A stretch of 11,882 nt of DNA from Baffinella frigidus (lineage: Eukaryota > Cryptophyceae > Cryptomonadales > Baffinellaceae). How positions within the stretch are numbered: position 1 is the stretch's first letter; the number at the start of each line of letters is the position of its first letter. The notes beneath the pieces were generated by a model. That model had not been told where the DNA came from, ran no database searches, and saw only the letters and a list, made by a program, of their open reading frames with translations. The stretch spans positions 383,723 through 395,604 of the forward strand of contig MU646473.1 of assembly GCA_026770585.1 (NCBI GenBank). Direction: 5' to 3'. The position numbers and the translations under genes are program-made. Positions 1-5,164 of the stretch are shown in pieces.

Positions 1-30
1 CCCAAACTCCAAACCCCAAACCCCAAACTT
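1..30. repeat. degenerate telomere-like CCCCAAA tract
   Basis: The window opens with imperfect heptamers of the form CCCCAAA/CCCAAAC. They resemble the CCCTAAA arrays found later in the window but carry C in place of T. The tract is cut by the window edge, so its true length is unknown. It may be an old telomere-repeat remnant or simple low-complexity sequence. Confidence 0.45.
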
Positions 31-238
31 TTACGGCAGATCACGGAGCTGGGGCCGATGCGGATTGACTTTTGCCGGCCATGTCAGGATTTTTTGGGGG
101 CGTAATTGATTCAATTAGGACTCATAAGCAAATTTACCTATGCCATAGTAATTTCTCCTATGATTTCTTTTATGAATCAACTTTTGAGGCGGGGCCTCCT
201 CTGACTTACTGCAGATCGCGGAGCTGGGGCCAATGCGG
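31..238 (+). repeat. direct repeat pair (31-63 and 206-238)
   Basis: The segment at 31-63, containing GCAGATCACGGAGCTGGGGC, recurs at 206-238 with only a few substitutions. The ~140 bp between them is AT-richer, without a convincing reading frame. It holds a weak inverted pair, TTGATTCA near 107 and TGAATCAA near 173. The arrangement could be an insertion flanked by a long duplication or a simple segmental duplication. Confidence 0.6.
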
Positions 239-243
239 TGGAA

Positions 244-274
244 GGTGTTCCAGTGTCTGCTCATCCAGGTGAGT
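244..274 (+). other. exon-end-like motif with splice-donor match
   Basis: A 25-bp stretch at 244-268 ending GCTCATCCAG is followed directly by GTGAGT, the canonical eukaryotic 5' splice-site consensus. The same 25 bp recurs at 1160-1184 with two differences, but there it is followed by ATTAAAAAAC instead of the donor. This fits an exon end present once with and once without its intron, but the flanking reading frames are short and unrecognised. It is a splice site by pattern only. Confidence 0.3.
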
Positions 275-284
275 CAATAGGGTA

Positions 285-422
285 ACGGACTGAAAACCGG
301 GTAGTTAGGCCTACGATATTGCCTACGGTAGGCCGTAGGGGCCTAGGGGGGCTCCTACGAAAAACCAGGTCCCAGGGGCCCTACGGCCTACCGTTGGCCT
401 AACTACCCGGTTTTCAGTCCGT
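285..422. repeat. foldback element with perfect 27-bp arms
   Basis: Positions 285-311 are the exact reverse complement of 396-422, starting ACGGACTGAAAACC. The inner part holds imperfectly inverted GGTAGGCCGTAGGG-type sequence. The core, roughly GTAGGCCGTAGGGGCCTAGG then CTCCTACG (about 328-359), resembles the core of the MITEs at 7843-8002 and 10692-10849. It is non-coding and best read as a short non-autonomous element. No clear target-site duplication was seen. Confidence 0.75.
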
Positions 423-447
423 CATCCTATGAGAGTGATGCCACTTG

Positions 448-480
448 AATACCGCCTTTTCTCAAAATACCGCCTTTTCT
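448..480 (+). repeat. 15-bp direct repeat, two copies
   Basis: AATACCGCCTTTTCT occurs at 448-462 and again at 466-480, an 18-bp period. It sits between the foldback at 285-422 and the first copy of the dispersed repeat. No function is visible. Confidence 0.7.
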
Positions 481-516
481 GAGCGAAAAGCCTCCGCTCT
501 GGAGTGGACCTGGTAC

Positions 517-647
517 AGAGAGATTGATAATTTATTGCCAAAAAATCAGCGTCAGCGCCACACATGCTACGCATTGTGTGACTACTGTACCCCGTGTCGG
601 CCACTCATACGAGCACTTTCCGGATGGATTATAACTCCACCTCCTAC
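517..647 (+). repeat. ~135-bp dispersed repeat, copy 1
   Basis: This segment matches 3259-3401 in the same orientation and 1970-2104 in reverse orientation, with scattered substitutions and small indels. Shared landmarks are GAGAGATTG at one end, CGTCAGCGCCACACATGC in the middle and CTCCACCTCCTAC at the other end. One frame stays open in all three copies (the part CTPCRPLIRA is recognisable), but substitutions fall at all codon positions. No typical tRNA A/B boxes or poly-A tail are visible. From 648 to 797 I see nothing recognisable. Confidence 0.8.
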
Positions 648-821
648 AACTCGGTGCAGACTAAGCCAGTCACGACCACAATCTGGACATGGCTTCAGCC
701 ATTTTCAGGTGAAAGTCTTTATAATTTAATCGTAAGATGTTCCTTCCTTCCTTGAGAGCGGTTCAGACTTCTGGATCACCCATCTACAGGCTTGAGACCA
801 CCAACCCTCACAACTTTAATA

Positions 822-989
822 GTGACGCAACCTATAATTCGTTTTGTAAAGCAACTCGTTCTGGTGCAAATTATAAAACAACAGCCATTTAAAACTAAAA
901 AGGGCTCCAATTCCTTTTTAAACGAGGTCTCGTTTCATAATTTGTACCAGAACGAGTTACTTTACAAAACTAATTATAGGTTGCGGCAC
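822..989. repeat. foldback with ~58-bp arms
   Basis: The arm 822-879 pairs with 932-989 with about five mismatches over 58 positions. The spacer of roughly 52 bp (880-931) is AT-rich. Long arms and a short unique centre are typical of foldback/MITE DNA. The modest arm divergence shows that it is not brand-new. Confidence 0.8.
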
Positions 990-997
990 TATGAACT

Positions 998-1099
998 TGG
1001 GCAAATCGAAAAAGTCAAAAACACCAAATCCCCTTGGAGGCCGTCGGAATCCGACGGCCTTCGTGGGGATTTTTGGAGCCATTTCCCCCGATTTGCCCA
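998..1099. repeat. foldback with perfect central palindrome
   Basis: TGGGCAAATCG at 998-1008 is inverted as CGATTTGCCCA at 1089-1099. The centre carries an 11+1+11 hairpin at 1038-1060, built on AGGCCGTCGGA, extended outward by imperfectly paired AAATCCCC and GGGGATTT. It is very GC-rich compared with the AT-rich neighbouring foldback. Confidence 0.75.
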
Positions 1100-1159
1100 G
1101 ACTGTGAGGGTTGGTGGGAGTAACGAAGAAGAAAGAAGCAGAAGGAAGGTTGTATGCGA

Positions 1160-1184
1160 GGTGTTTCAGTGCCTGCTCATCCAG
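1160..1184 (+). repeat. second copy of the 25-bp exon-end-like motif
   Basis: This matches 244-268 apart from two pyrimidine exchanges, but continues with ATTAAAAAAC rather than a GTGAGT donor. Downstream, 1185-1318 holds no feature I can support. Confidence 0.6.
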
Positions 1185-1318
1185 ATTAAAAAACCTGTAT
1201 CCAAGTGGTGAATATCCAAAGCTTTGGTTTGACACTGAGTCTGAATCCTGCCAAAGACCTTCGGGGTTCATCCGATGAACTTAAGCGCATGCAGGGGGAA
1301 AACCAAGCCGTGGGAGGT

Positions 1319-1513
1319 CAGACGGCGCTTCGTGACGCCACAGCGATGGTCCGTGCCCCTACCACACAGCGGGCTACGAAGGGACTTCCTGGCCGATTCT
1401 AACCCGAAATCGGTGAGGATAGGAACAACGCTATGTCCCTGCGGATAGCCTACCGTGGGTAGTTCAGTCGGCCTTCCGCGGTGCCCCTACCTCTAAGGGT
1501 GGAAACCCTAATT
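1319..1513 (+). repeat. 195-bp tandem unit, copy 1 (uninterrupted)
   Basis: The unit runs from CAGACGGCGCTTCGTGACGCC to CCCTAATTC and is followed directly by a second copy starting at 1514. Inside, 1362-1510 opens with CCACACAGCGGGCTACGAAG, the terminus of the MITE family seen complete at 7843-8002. It also shares TATGTCCCTGCGGATAGCC with that element's core. The unit also contains a small hairpin, GGCG-CTTCGTG-ACGCC. No protein is encoded. Confidence 0.8.
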
Positions 1514-1910
1514 CAGACGGCGCTTCGAGACGCCACAGCGATGGTCCGTGCCCCTATTGTAAATGTAGAATTCGGGTTGGCTTAGATTTTTTCAGGGTCG
1601 GGTCGGGTGAAAATCTAACGAAAATGCGCCGTTTTGTGTCATCTTATGGGTGGGGGGTGCTATCCTGTCATCAATCTCATGCATAAGATAGCATAAAACT
1701 TCGTTTTCTCGAATTTGCCGACCCGACCCCGAATCCAAGCCAACCCGAATTCTACAACACCACACAGCGGGCTACGAAGGGATTTCCTGGCCGATTCTCC
1801 CAAAATCGGTGAGGATAGGAACACCGCTATGTCCCTGTGGATGGCCTACCGTGGGTAGTTCAGTCGGCCTTCCGCGGTGCCCTTACCTCTTAAGGATGGA
1901 AACCTAATTC
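1514..1910 (+). repeat. 195-bp tandem unit, copy 2, split by an insertion
   Basis: Positions 1514-1555 repeat 1319-1360 nearly exactly. The match then breaks at GCCCCT and resumes at 1759 with ACCACACAGCGGG, continuing to CCTAATTC at 1910. The intact copy 1 shows the junction without the extra ~203 bp, so copy 2 was interrupted after, or in the course of, the duplication. Confidence 0.8.
1556..1758. mobile_element. MITE-like insertion with ~20-bp terminal inverted repeats
   Basis: The ~203-bp segment breaking copy 2 has TGTAGAATTCGGGTTGGCTT at 1564-1583 exactly inverted at 1737-1756. The inversion continues inward as GGGTCGGGTCGG against CCGACCCGACCC. It has no coding capacity and carries an internal CATCTTATG/CATAAGAT inverted pair. 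Comparison with the empty copy allows at most a 1-bp duplicated A at the border, so the target-site duplication is very short, lost or obscured. The superfamily cannot be named. Confidence 0.75.
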
Positions 1911-1969
1911 CGGTATCAAAACAATTCCGCCTTTCCGTAGCACCCTACTGCGTTGCCTACCGTAGCACC
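1911..1969 (-). repeat. fragment of the CTACGGTAGGCAA core family
   Basis: On the minus strand this reads approximately GTGCTACGGTAGGCAACGC then AGTAGGGTGCTACGGAAAG. The same arrangement appears inside the foldback at 6857-6964 and, more distantly, in the cores of the elements at 285-422, 7843-8002 and 10692-10849. It abuts copy 2 of the dispersed repeat. Confidence 0.5.
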
Positions 1970-2104
1970 GTAGGAGGTGGAATTAGAATCCATCCAGAAA
2001 ATGCTCGCATGAGCGGCCGACACGGGGTACAGTACGTGGCACAATGCGTCGAGCATGTGCGGCACTGACGCTGGTTGTTTGGCAACAAAATATCAATCTC
2101 TCTC
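1970..2104 (-). repeat. ~135-bp dispersed repeat, copy 2 (inverted)
   Basis: This is the reverse complement of the sequence type at 517-647 and 3259-3401. Relative to copy 1 it carries small insertions totalling 3 bp around GCTCGACGC, so the shared frame stays open. It lies between a CTACGGTAGGC fragment and the coding-like fragment beginning at 2109. Confidence 0.8.
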
Positions 2105-2108
2105 AAAC

Positions 2109-2282
2109 ATGGAAGCTTTGCAGGTGGTGAGCGACGACGATTCCGGTGTCCACCTATGTTGGGAATCTCTCTTAAACATCGAGGTTTTGCAGGTGGTGAG
2201 CGACGACGAGTTCGCGGCGTTCTGCAAGCGGCATTCGGCCATTGCCTGCCTCGTCCCCGAGGACAACGCAGGTGCGGTTTGA
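2109..2282 (+). CDS. coding-like fragment, unrecognised (LQVVSDDEFAAFCKRH...)
   Basis: From the ATG at 2109 a frame runs to a TGA at 2280-2282. Its second half reads LQVVSDDEFAAFCKRHSAI and then ACLVPEDNAGAV, with almost every third codon position G or C, which is what real coding sequence in this window shows. The LQVVSDD block occurs twice, 68 bp apart. The first copy is broken by ~25 bp (TTCCGGTGTCCACCTATG...) that belongs to the TTTAGGTCC-module family. The PEDNAGA part recurs near 2545-2567 and at 2858-2895. I do not recognise the family. The fragment is most likely the 3' portion of a multicopy gene that has been duplicated and disrupted, rather than a complete 57-residue protein. The start is simply the first in-frame ATG after the dispersed repeat. 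Confidence 0.35.
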   Translation: MEALQVVSDDDSGVHLCWESLLNIEVLQVVSDDEFAAFCKRHSAIACLVPEDNAGAV

Positions 2283-2293
2283 GGGTGCCCACC

Positions 2294-2631
2294 CCTAGGG
2301 GGGGGGGCAGTTTCTTGTGAGCGAGGTACCCCTGTAGCAAACAGCATGCTGTGATCCTACGAAGGTGCGGTTTGCAAGGAGGCATGTACACATCAAGACT
2401 CCCTGTACAGACCCCAGTATTGGCCCCCGAGGCGGGTGCGTCCTGGACCCGGTCCTCTCATGCATCCATCGGAGTTTGAGTGTGCTGATGTGATCCGAAA
2501 GGAGGGTCCCTCCGACAACGTCGGGGACAACGTTGTCGGAGGGACCGAGGACAACGCAGGTGCAGTTAGCAAGGCGGCAGTGTTTAGTCTTTACAGGGGT
2601 ACCGTGCTGATAAGAAACCGCCCCTCCTAGG
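2294..2631. repeat. foldback with ~40-bp imperfect arms
   Basis: CCTAGGGGGG...GTACCCCTGTA at 2294-2336 is inverted as TACAGGGGTACC...CCTCCTAGG at 2592-2631, with mismatches and small gaps. Inside lie an ACATCAAG...CTGTACAG stretch (2388-2411) that pairs with sequence just outside (2635-2661) and the strong hairpin at 2505-2546. A frame is open through the interior (EGAVCKEACTHQDSL..., then EDNAGAVSKAA), repeating pieces of the 2109-2282 fragment. The element may have carried or inserted into gene sequence. Confidence 0.6.
2505..2546. repeat. perfect 17-bp hairpin
   Basis: GGTCCCTCCGACAACGT at 2505-2521 is exactly inverted at 2530-2546 with an 8-bp loop. The GGACAACG word occurs in the loop and again just downstream at 2550-2556, next to the PEDNAGA-encoding sequence. 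The hairpin may therefore have arisen from an inverted copy of that word. Confidence 0.85.
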
Positions 2632-2640
2632 ACCATGTAC

Positions 2641-2745
2641 AGGGGGGGCTTGATGTGATCGCGAAAAAAAGCATGGCTTTTCTGCAGATAAGTTCCGGTG
2701 TCCGCCTATGTTGGGAGCTCGCAGAACCTAACGGACATAAAGGAT
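2641..2745 (-). repeat. TTTAGGTCC-type module, isolated copy
   Basis: Read on the minus strand this has the order seen in the 8537-9620 array: AACCTAAC-type start, GAGCTCCCAACATAGGCGG, ACACCGGAACTTATCTGCAG, CATGCTTT, then GATCACATCAAGCCCCCC. The copy has T-rich runs where others have CTTTCGG. It abuts the first TTTAGGG tract. Confidence 0.7.
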
Positions 2746-2750
2746 GGCAA

Positions 2751-2852
2751 GGGTTTGGGGGTTGGTGGTTTAGGGGTTAGGGGTTAGGGTTTAGGAGTCA
2801 GGGTTTAGGGGTTAGGGTTTAGGGGTTAGGGTTTAGTGTTGAGGGTTTAGGG
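2751..2852 (+). repeat. interstitial telomere tract, TTTAGGG orientation
   Basis: About 100 bp of TTTAGGG mixed with 8-mers such as TTAGGGGT and odd units (TTTAGGAGTCAGGG, TTTAGTGTTGAGGG). G-rich repeats on the plus strand point to a former chromosome end on the right. The tract begins with a GGGGGTTGGTGGTT header shared with the next tract. Confidence 0.9.
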
Positions 2853-2857
2853 CTAGC

Positions 2858-2895
2858 GCCTGCCTCGTCCCCGAGGACAACGCTGGTGCGTTTTG
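2858..2895 (+). pseudogene. isolated copy of the CLVPEDNAGA coding fragment
   Basis: GCCTGCCTCGTCCCCGAGGA and the following bases repeat 2244-2280 almost exactly, encoding ACLVPEDNAGAF before a TGA. The copy is sandwiched between two TTTAGGG tracts, so it is a captured gene fragment and not a gene in its own right. Confidence 0.5.
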
Positions 2896-2907
2896 ATGAC
2901 ACGGAGT

Positions 2908-3000
2908 TGGGGGTTGGTGGTTGAGGGTTTAAGGTTTAGGGTTTAGGGTTTAGGGTTTAGGGTTTAGGGTTCAGGGTTTAGGGTTTAGGGTTTAGGGTTC
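2908..3000 (+). repeat. interstitial telomere tract, TTTAGGG orientation, second block
   Basis: After the same GGGGGTTGGTGGTT header this block becomes nearly perfect TTTAGGG, interrupted by two TTCAGGG variants. It has the same orientation as 2751-2852. It ends abruptly at AGTTGTGGCCGCC. Confidence 0.9.
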
Positions 3001-3040
3001 AGTTGTGGCCGCCGCGTGGCGAACCGTGGGGCGCCCCCAC

Positions 3041-3107
3041 TCCTTCTTAGTGAATGACTATCGCTACAGTTAAACCTTATTTCCCACTTCTTTTTAGTGA
3101 ATGAAGT
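3041..3107 (+). repeat. duplicated pyrimidine tract-AG-TGAATGA
   Basis: CTCCTTCTTAGTGAATGA at 3041-3058 recurs as ACTTCTTTTTAGTGAATGA at 3087-3105. Each is a pyrimidine run ending in TTAG, which resembles a eukaryotic 3' splice site. From the second copy a frame continues open into the minisatellite (NEVSWPRFDHGVWL...). Whether either site is used cannot be told. Confidence 0.4.
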
Positions 3108-3126
3108 TTCTTGGCCAAGGTTTGAT

Positions 3127-3254
3127 CATGGTGTGTGGCTGGCAGTGATGTGCAACTCCCACCATGGTGTTGTGTGGCTGGCAGCGATGCGCAACTCCCA
3201 CTATGGTGTCTGGCTGGCAGCGATGTGTAACTCCCATCATGGTGTGTGGCTGCA
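3127..3254 (+). repeat. in-frame 36-nt minisatellite encoding HGVWLAAMRNSH
   Basis: Three full units (3127-3162, 3163-3201, 3202-3237; 36, 39 and 36 bp) and a partial fourth share CATGGTGTGTGGCTGGCAGC. All lengths are multiples of three and one frame stays open, giving HGVWLAVMCNSH, HGVVWLAAMRNSH, YGVWLAAMCNSH and HGVWLQ. The WLAAMRNS part is the same peptide that begins the coding-like fragments at 3891 and 4420, so the minisatellite seems to have been amplified from that gene family. The open frame continues through the following dispersed repeat to 3576 but has no ATG at its beginning. Confidence 0.7.
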
Positions 3255-3258
3255 GCCT

Positions 3259-3401
3259 GGAGAGAGAGAGAGAGAGATTGTTAATTCATTGCCAAACAAC
3301 CAGCGTCAGCGCCACACATGCTACGCATCGTGCCACTACTGTACCCCGTGTCGGCCGCTCATACGAGCATTTTCCGGATGTATTCTAACTCCACCTCCTA
3401 C
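3259..3401 (+). repeat. ~135-bp dispersed repeat, copy 3
   Basis: This matches copy 1 (517-647) in the same direction, preceded by an expanded GAGAGAGA run. Downstream to 3464 is a GC-rich stretch with another GTGTGGCTGGCAG echo of the minisatellite at 3409-3421. Confidence 0.8.
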
Positions 3402-3510
3402 TGGAGAAGTGTGTGGCTGGCAGAAGATGCGAGCTTCGCACTCGCTGGGCGCGCCCGCACCCACTTCAATGCTGACTTTGGGTTTAGGGTTTGTCAGGGA
3501 CACAGGGTCA

Positions 3511-3567
3511 ACAGGGGTGTGGGGGACAACTCGCTTGGCGCGCGCGTACAGTCCCCCGCACCCCTTT
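3511..3567. repeat. GC-rich hairpin
   Basis: AGGGGTGTGGGGGAC (3511-3525) pairs with GTCCCCCGCACCCCT (about 3551-3565) with one mismatch, over a loop containing GGCGCGCGCG. The stem is extremely G/C-rich. Confidence 0.6.
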
Positions 3568-3623
3568 TCCGGGTAGCCTAATATCTACCTTCCTAGCATC
3601 CTACACCGTGAGATGCCCTGTGA

Positions 3624-3760
3624 TCCTTTAGGTCCTTACGCCTTGTCCTTTAGGTCCGTTAGGTTCTTCGAGCTCCCAACATAGGCGGACACCGGAGCTT
3701 GTTCTGCAGAAAAGCCATGCTTCCTTTCGGATCTCATTCAGGCCCCCCGGTGCAGAGGAT
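3624..3760 (+). repeat. TTTAGGTCC-type module, isolated copy
   Basis: CCTTTAGGTCC words lead into GGTTCTTCGAGCTCCCAACA, TAGGCGGACACCGGAGC, CTGCAGAAAAGCCATGC, TTCCTTTCGGATC and a tail TCAGGCCCCCCGGTGCAGAG. The tail GATCGCGGCAGAAACCGAG (from about 3759) also occurs near 8690 after the first array module. Confidence 0.8.
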
Positions 3761-3838
3761 CGCGGCAGAAACCGAGCGAAACTGTGTCCCTGACAAACCC
3801 TAAACCCAAACTCAGCATTGAACCGGGCCATAGGCTTG

Positions 3839-3890
3839 CACCCTAAACCCTAAACCCTAAATGCTAAACCCAATGCCTAAGCCCTAAACC
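3839..3890 (-). repeat. interstitial telomere tract, CCCTAAA orientation
   Basis: CCCTAAA units with a few variants (ATGCTAAA, CAATGCCTAAG). The G-rich strand is the minus strand, opposite to the tracts at 2751-3000. It ends exactly where the coding-like LAAMRNS fragment starts. Confidence 0.85.
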
Positions 3891-3953
3891 CTGGCAGCGA
3901 TGCGCAACTCGAACCTCATTCTCGACGAGGAAATGCGCATGTGCTACTTCTGA
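3891..3953 (+). pseudogene. coding-like fragment LAAMRNSNLILDEEMR, truncated
   Basis: Directly after the telomere tract a frame reads LAAMRNSNLILDEEMRMCYF and stops at TGA (3951-3953). It is clearly related to the fragment at 4420-4515 (LAAMRNSYLILDEYMR) at both DNA and protein level, diverging after MR. Third codon positions are mostly G/C. I do not know the family. It is a gene piece fused to telomere repeats and is not a functional gene. The ~280 bp that follow, to 4235, show only weak structure (TTAATTACG against CGTAATTTA around 3990-4036). Confidence 0.45.
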
Positions 3954-4235
3954 TGAGCGCTTTGGTCGGGTCTAGCGCGGTCCATACAGTTTAATTACGG
4001 AAAAGGGGTTCTCACGGGCCCGCCTCAGCGTAATTTAGAAAGAAAGAAATCTCGCCCTTTCTGAAACCGGCAGCTGGAGGTTGTCACGCAACGAGGCATG
4101 TGCTACTCGCCTCTCTCAACGCTCAGCATCATTAACTCCCCAACCCGACTTCGTTCCTACCTTGTTCTGGGGTTCAATTCGCCCTCTTCTAACCAAGAGA
4201 AGAGACTTTTATTGAACGTGCGACGTCGGTCCATA

Positions 4236-4379
4236 AACTCAAGGCGTCCAGAGAGGGCTCGAAATAAGTACACTGCAAATCCGGACATTTTGTAAAAGTC
4301 AACCCCCCAAAAAATCTGTCAACTTTAGAAACGAAATACACGTTCTGTGTACTTCGATTTTCGATGTTCGCCTTGAGTT
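4236..4379. repeat. foldback element, short arms
   Basis: AACTCAAGGCG at 4236-4246 is perfectly inverted at 4369-4379. A second, inner pairing links CGAAATAAGTACAC (from about 4260) with GTGTACTTCGATTTTCG (4347-4363). The interior holds CCCAAAAAATCTGTCAAC, a phrase that returns at 6340-6354 in otherwise unrelated sequence. Confidence 0.55.
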
Positions 4380-4419
4380 GACTAATGCAAAAACTTCGCC
4401 CTAGCAGTGAAGTAGGTCG

Positions 4420-4515
4420 TGTTGGTTGGCAGCGATGCGGAACTCGTACCTGATCCTCGACGAGTACATGCGATTCCTTGACAACACGGGAGGCGAAAAA
4501 AAGGCAAATCCCTAA
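4420..4515 (+). pseudogene. coding-like fragment WLAAMRNSYLILDEYMRF, 5' part of a split gene piece
   Basis: The frame reads CWLAAMRNSYLILDEYMRFL then DNTGGEKKANP and stops in the first CCCTAA of the following telomere array. Codons are GC3-rich and the peptide is shared with 3891-3953 and with the 36-nt minisatellite, so this is a genuine multicopy coding sequence. The continuation after the 330-bp telomere array (SSSILDVGVLNALDHAG, 4842-4946) is in a different frame relative to the DNA but may be the next part of the same protein. Upstream, GCCCTAG|CAG near 4399-4407 could be a 3' splice site. The family is not recognised. Confidence 0.5.
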
Positions 4516-4840
4516 CCCCTAACCCCTAAACCCTGAACCCTAACCCCTAACCGCTAACCCCTAACCCCCAAACCCTAAACCCTAACCCCTAACCCCTAAA
4601 CCCTAAACCCCAACCCCCAAACCCTGACTCCTAACCCGCAAACCCTAAACCCTAAACCCTAAGCCCTAACCCTAAACCCTAACCCCTAAACCCTAAACCC
4701 TAAACCCTAAACCCCAAACCCTGACCCCCAAACCCGAAACCCGAAAACCGAAACCCGAAACCCGAAACCCTGAACCCTGAACCTGACCCCCAAACCCGAA
4801 ACCCGAAACCCGAAACCCGAAACCCGAAACCCGAAACCCG
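4508..4840 (-). repeat. long interstitial telomere array, CCCTAAA with a CCCGAAA block
   Basis: About 330 bp of CCCTAAA and CCCCTAA units up to roughly 4720, then a block dominated by CCCGAAA (TTTCGGG on the other strand) interrupted by CCCTGAA and CCCCCAAA units. The orientation is opposite to 2751-3000. The separate, homogenised CCCGAAA block shows local expansion of a variant unit. Confidence 0.9.
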
Positions 4841-4841
4841 A

Positions 4842-4946
4842 TGCCCTCAGGCGTCCTCGTCGATTCTGGACGTGGGAGTCCTGAATGCGCTGGACCACGC
4901 AGGTCCACCCCTCGCCAGAGTCTTGGAAGGGGTCGCCAAAAGTTAA
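4842..4946 (+). pseudogene. coding-like fragment SSSILDVGVLNALDHAG, 3' part of a split gene piece
   Basis: After the telomere array and a CCCTCAG that could be a 3' splice site (4844-4850), the frame reads ASSSILDVGVLNALDHAGPP then LARVLEGVAKS and ends at TAA (4944-4946). The DNA for ILDVGVL is repeated at 5230-5252. Helix-like amphipathic composition and G/C-leaning third positions support former coding. It may be the continuation of 4420-4515. The function is unknown. From 4947 to 5116 only small features occur: CAAAAGTTAA twice, and an 8-bp hairpin at 4981-4998. Confidence 0.45.
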
Positions 4947-5117
4947 TTCCTCCTCAAGGCAGGGGTTTCAAAAGTTAACATGCATACCCTGGTATGCAAT
5001 AACAACTCCAATCCCCTCGTCCAATCTGGCGTGGCCCACCACAGAAGGCGGTTCAAACGCCCTTTTAAAACCCTGGGAGCTGTACAAGTGAGGCAGTGTG
5101 TAGTAATTTCCATATGT

Positions 5118-5160
5118 TTGGTCACGTTGCTATACGCTTTTCGTGTAGCCACGTGACCAA
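5118..5160. repeat. hairpin with TTGGTCACGT ends
   Basis: TTGGTCACGTTGCTATACG (5118-5136) pairs with 5142-5160 with two mismatches and a 5-bp loop. The outer ten bases are the same as the outer bases of the perfect palindrome at 5350-5395, but the inner stem is unrelated. Confidence 0.8.
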
Positions 5161-5164
5161 TCCC

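Larger units (their letters stand above)
798..1117. repeat. nested foldback complex bounded by 15-bp inverted repeats
   Basis: CCACCAACCCTCACA at 798-812 is perfectly inverted at 1103-1117. Inside lie two separate foldbacks side by side, 822-989 and 998-1099. The outer arms may be the termini of a host element into which another inserted, or the ends of one composite element. Short reading frames that cross the arms in both strands look like products of the palindromic sequence. Confidence 0.7.
3465..3822. repeat. inverted pair of 41 bp (3465-3505 / 3782-3822)
   Basis: TTCAATGCTGACTTTGGGTT and its continuation through TTTAGGGTTTGTCAGGGACACAG at 3465-3505 reappear in reverse complement at 3782-3822 with one mismatch. 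A short telomere word (TTTGGGTTTAGGG) is part of the duplicated sequence. The pair encloses the hairpin at 3511-3567 and the module at 3624-3760. Confidence 0.8.

Noticed and set aside
957-1271. Open frames on both strands across 792-1271
   Set aside because: They cover the arms of the nested foldbacks, which keep frames open symmetrically. There is no protein similarity.
1226-1290. GATGAACTTAAGCGCATG resembling the start of large-subunit rRNA
   Set aside because: Only the short GAACTTAAGC word matches. The flanking bases do not continue as rRNA.
3097-3576. 159-codon frame spanning minisatellite and dispersed repeat
   Set aside because: It has no ATG at its start and joins unrelated repeats. 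Only the minisatellite part has support as former coding sequence.
4165-4200. GGTTCAATTC resembling a tRNA B box
   Set aside because: The adjacent stem does not pair properly and no matching A box or acceptor stem could be drawn.
4098-4295. 65-codon plus-strand frame
   Set aside because: It runs into the foldback at 4236-4379, and its composition does not look like the coding islands in this window.
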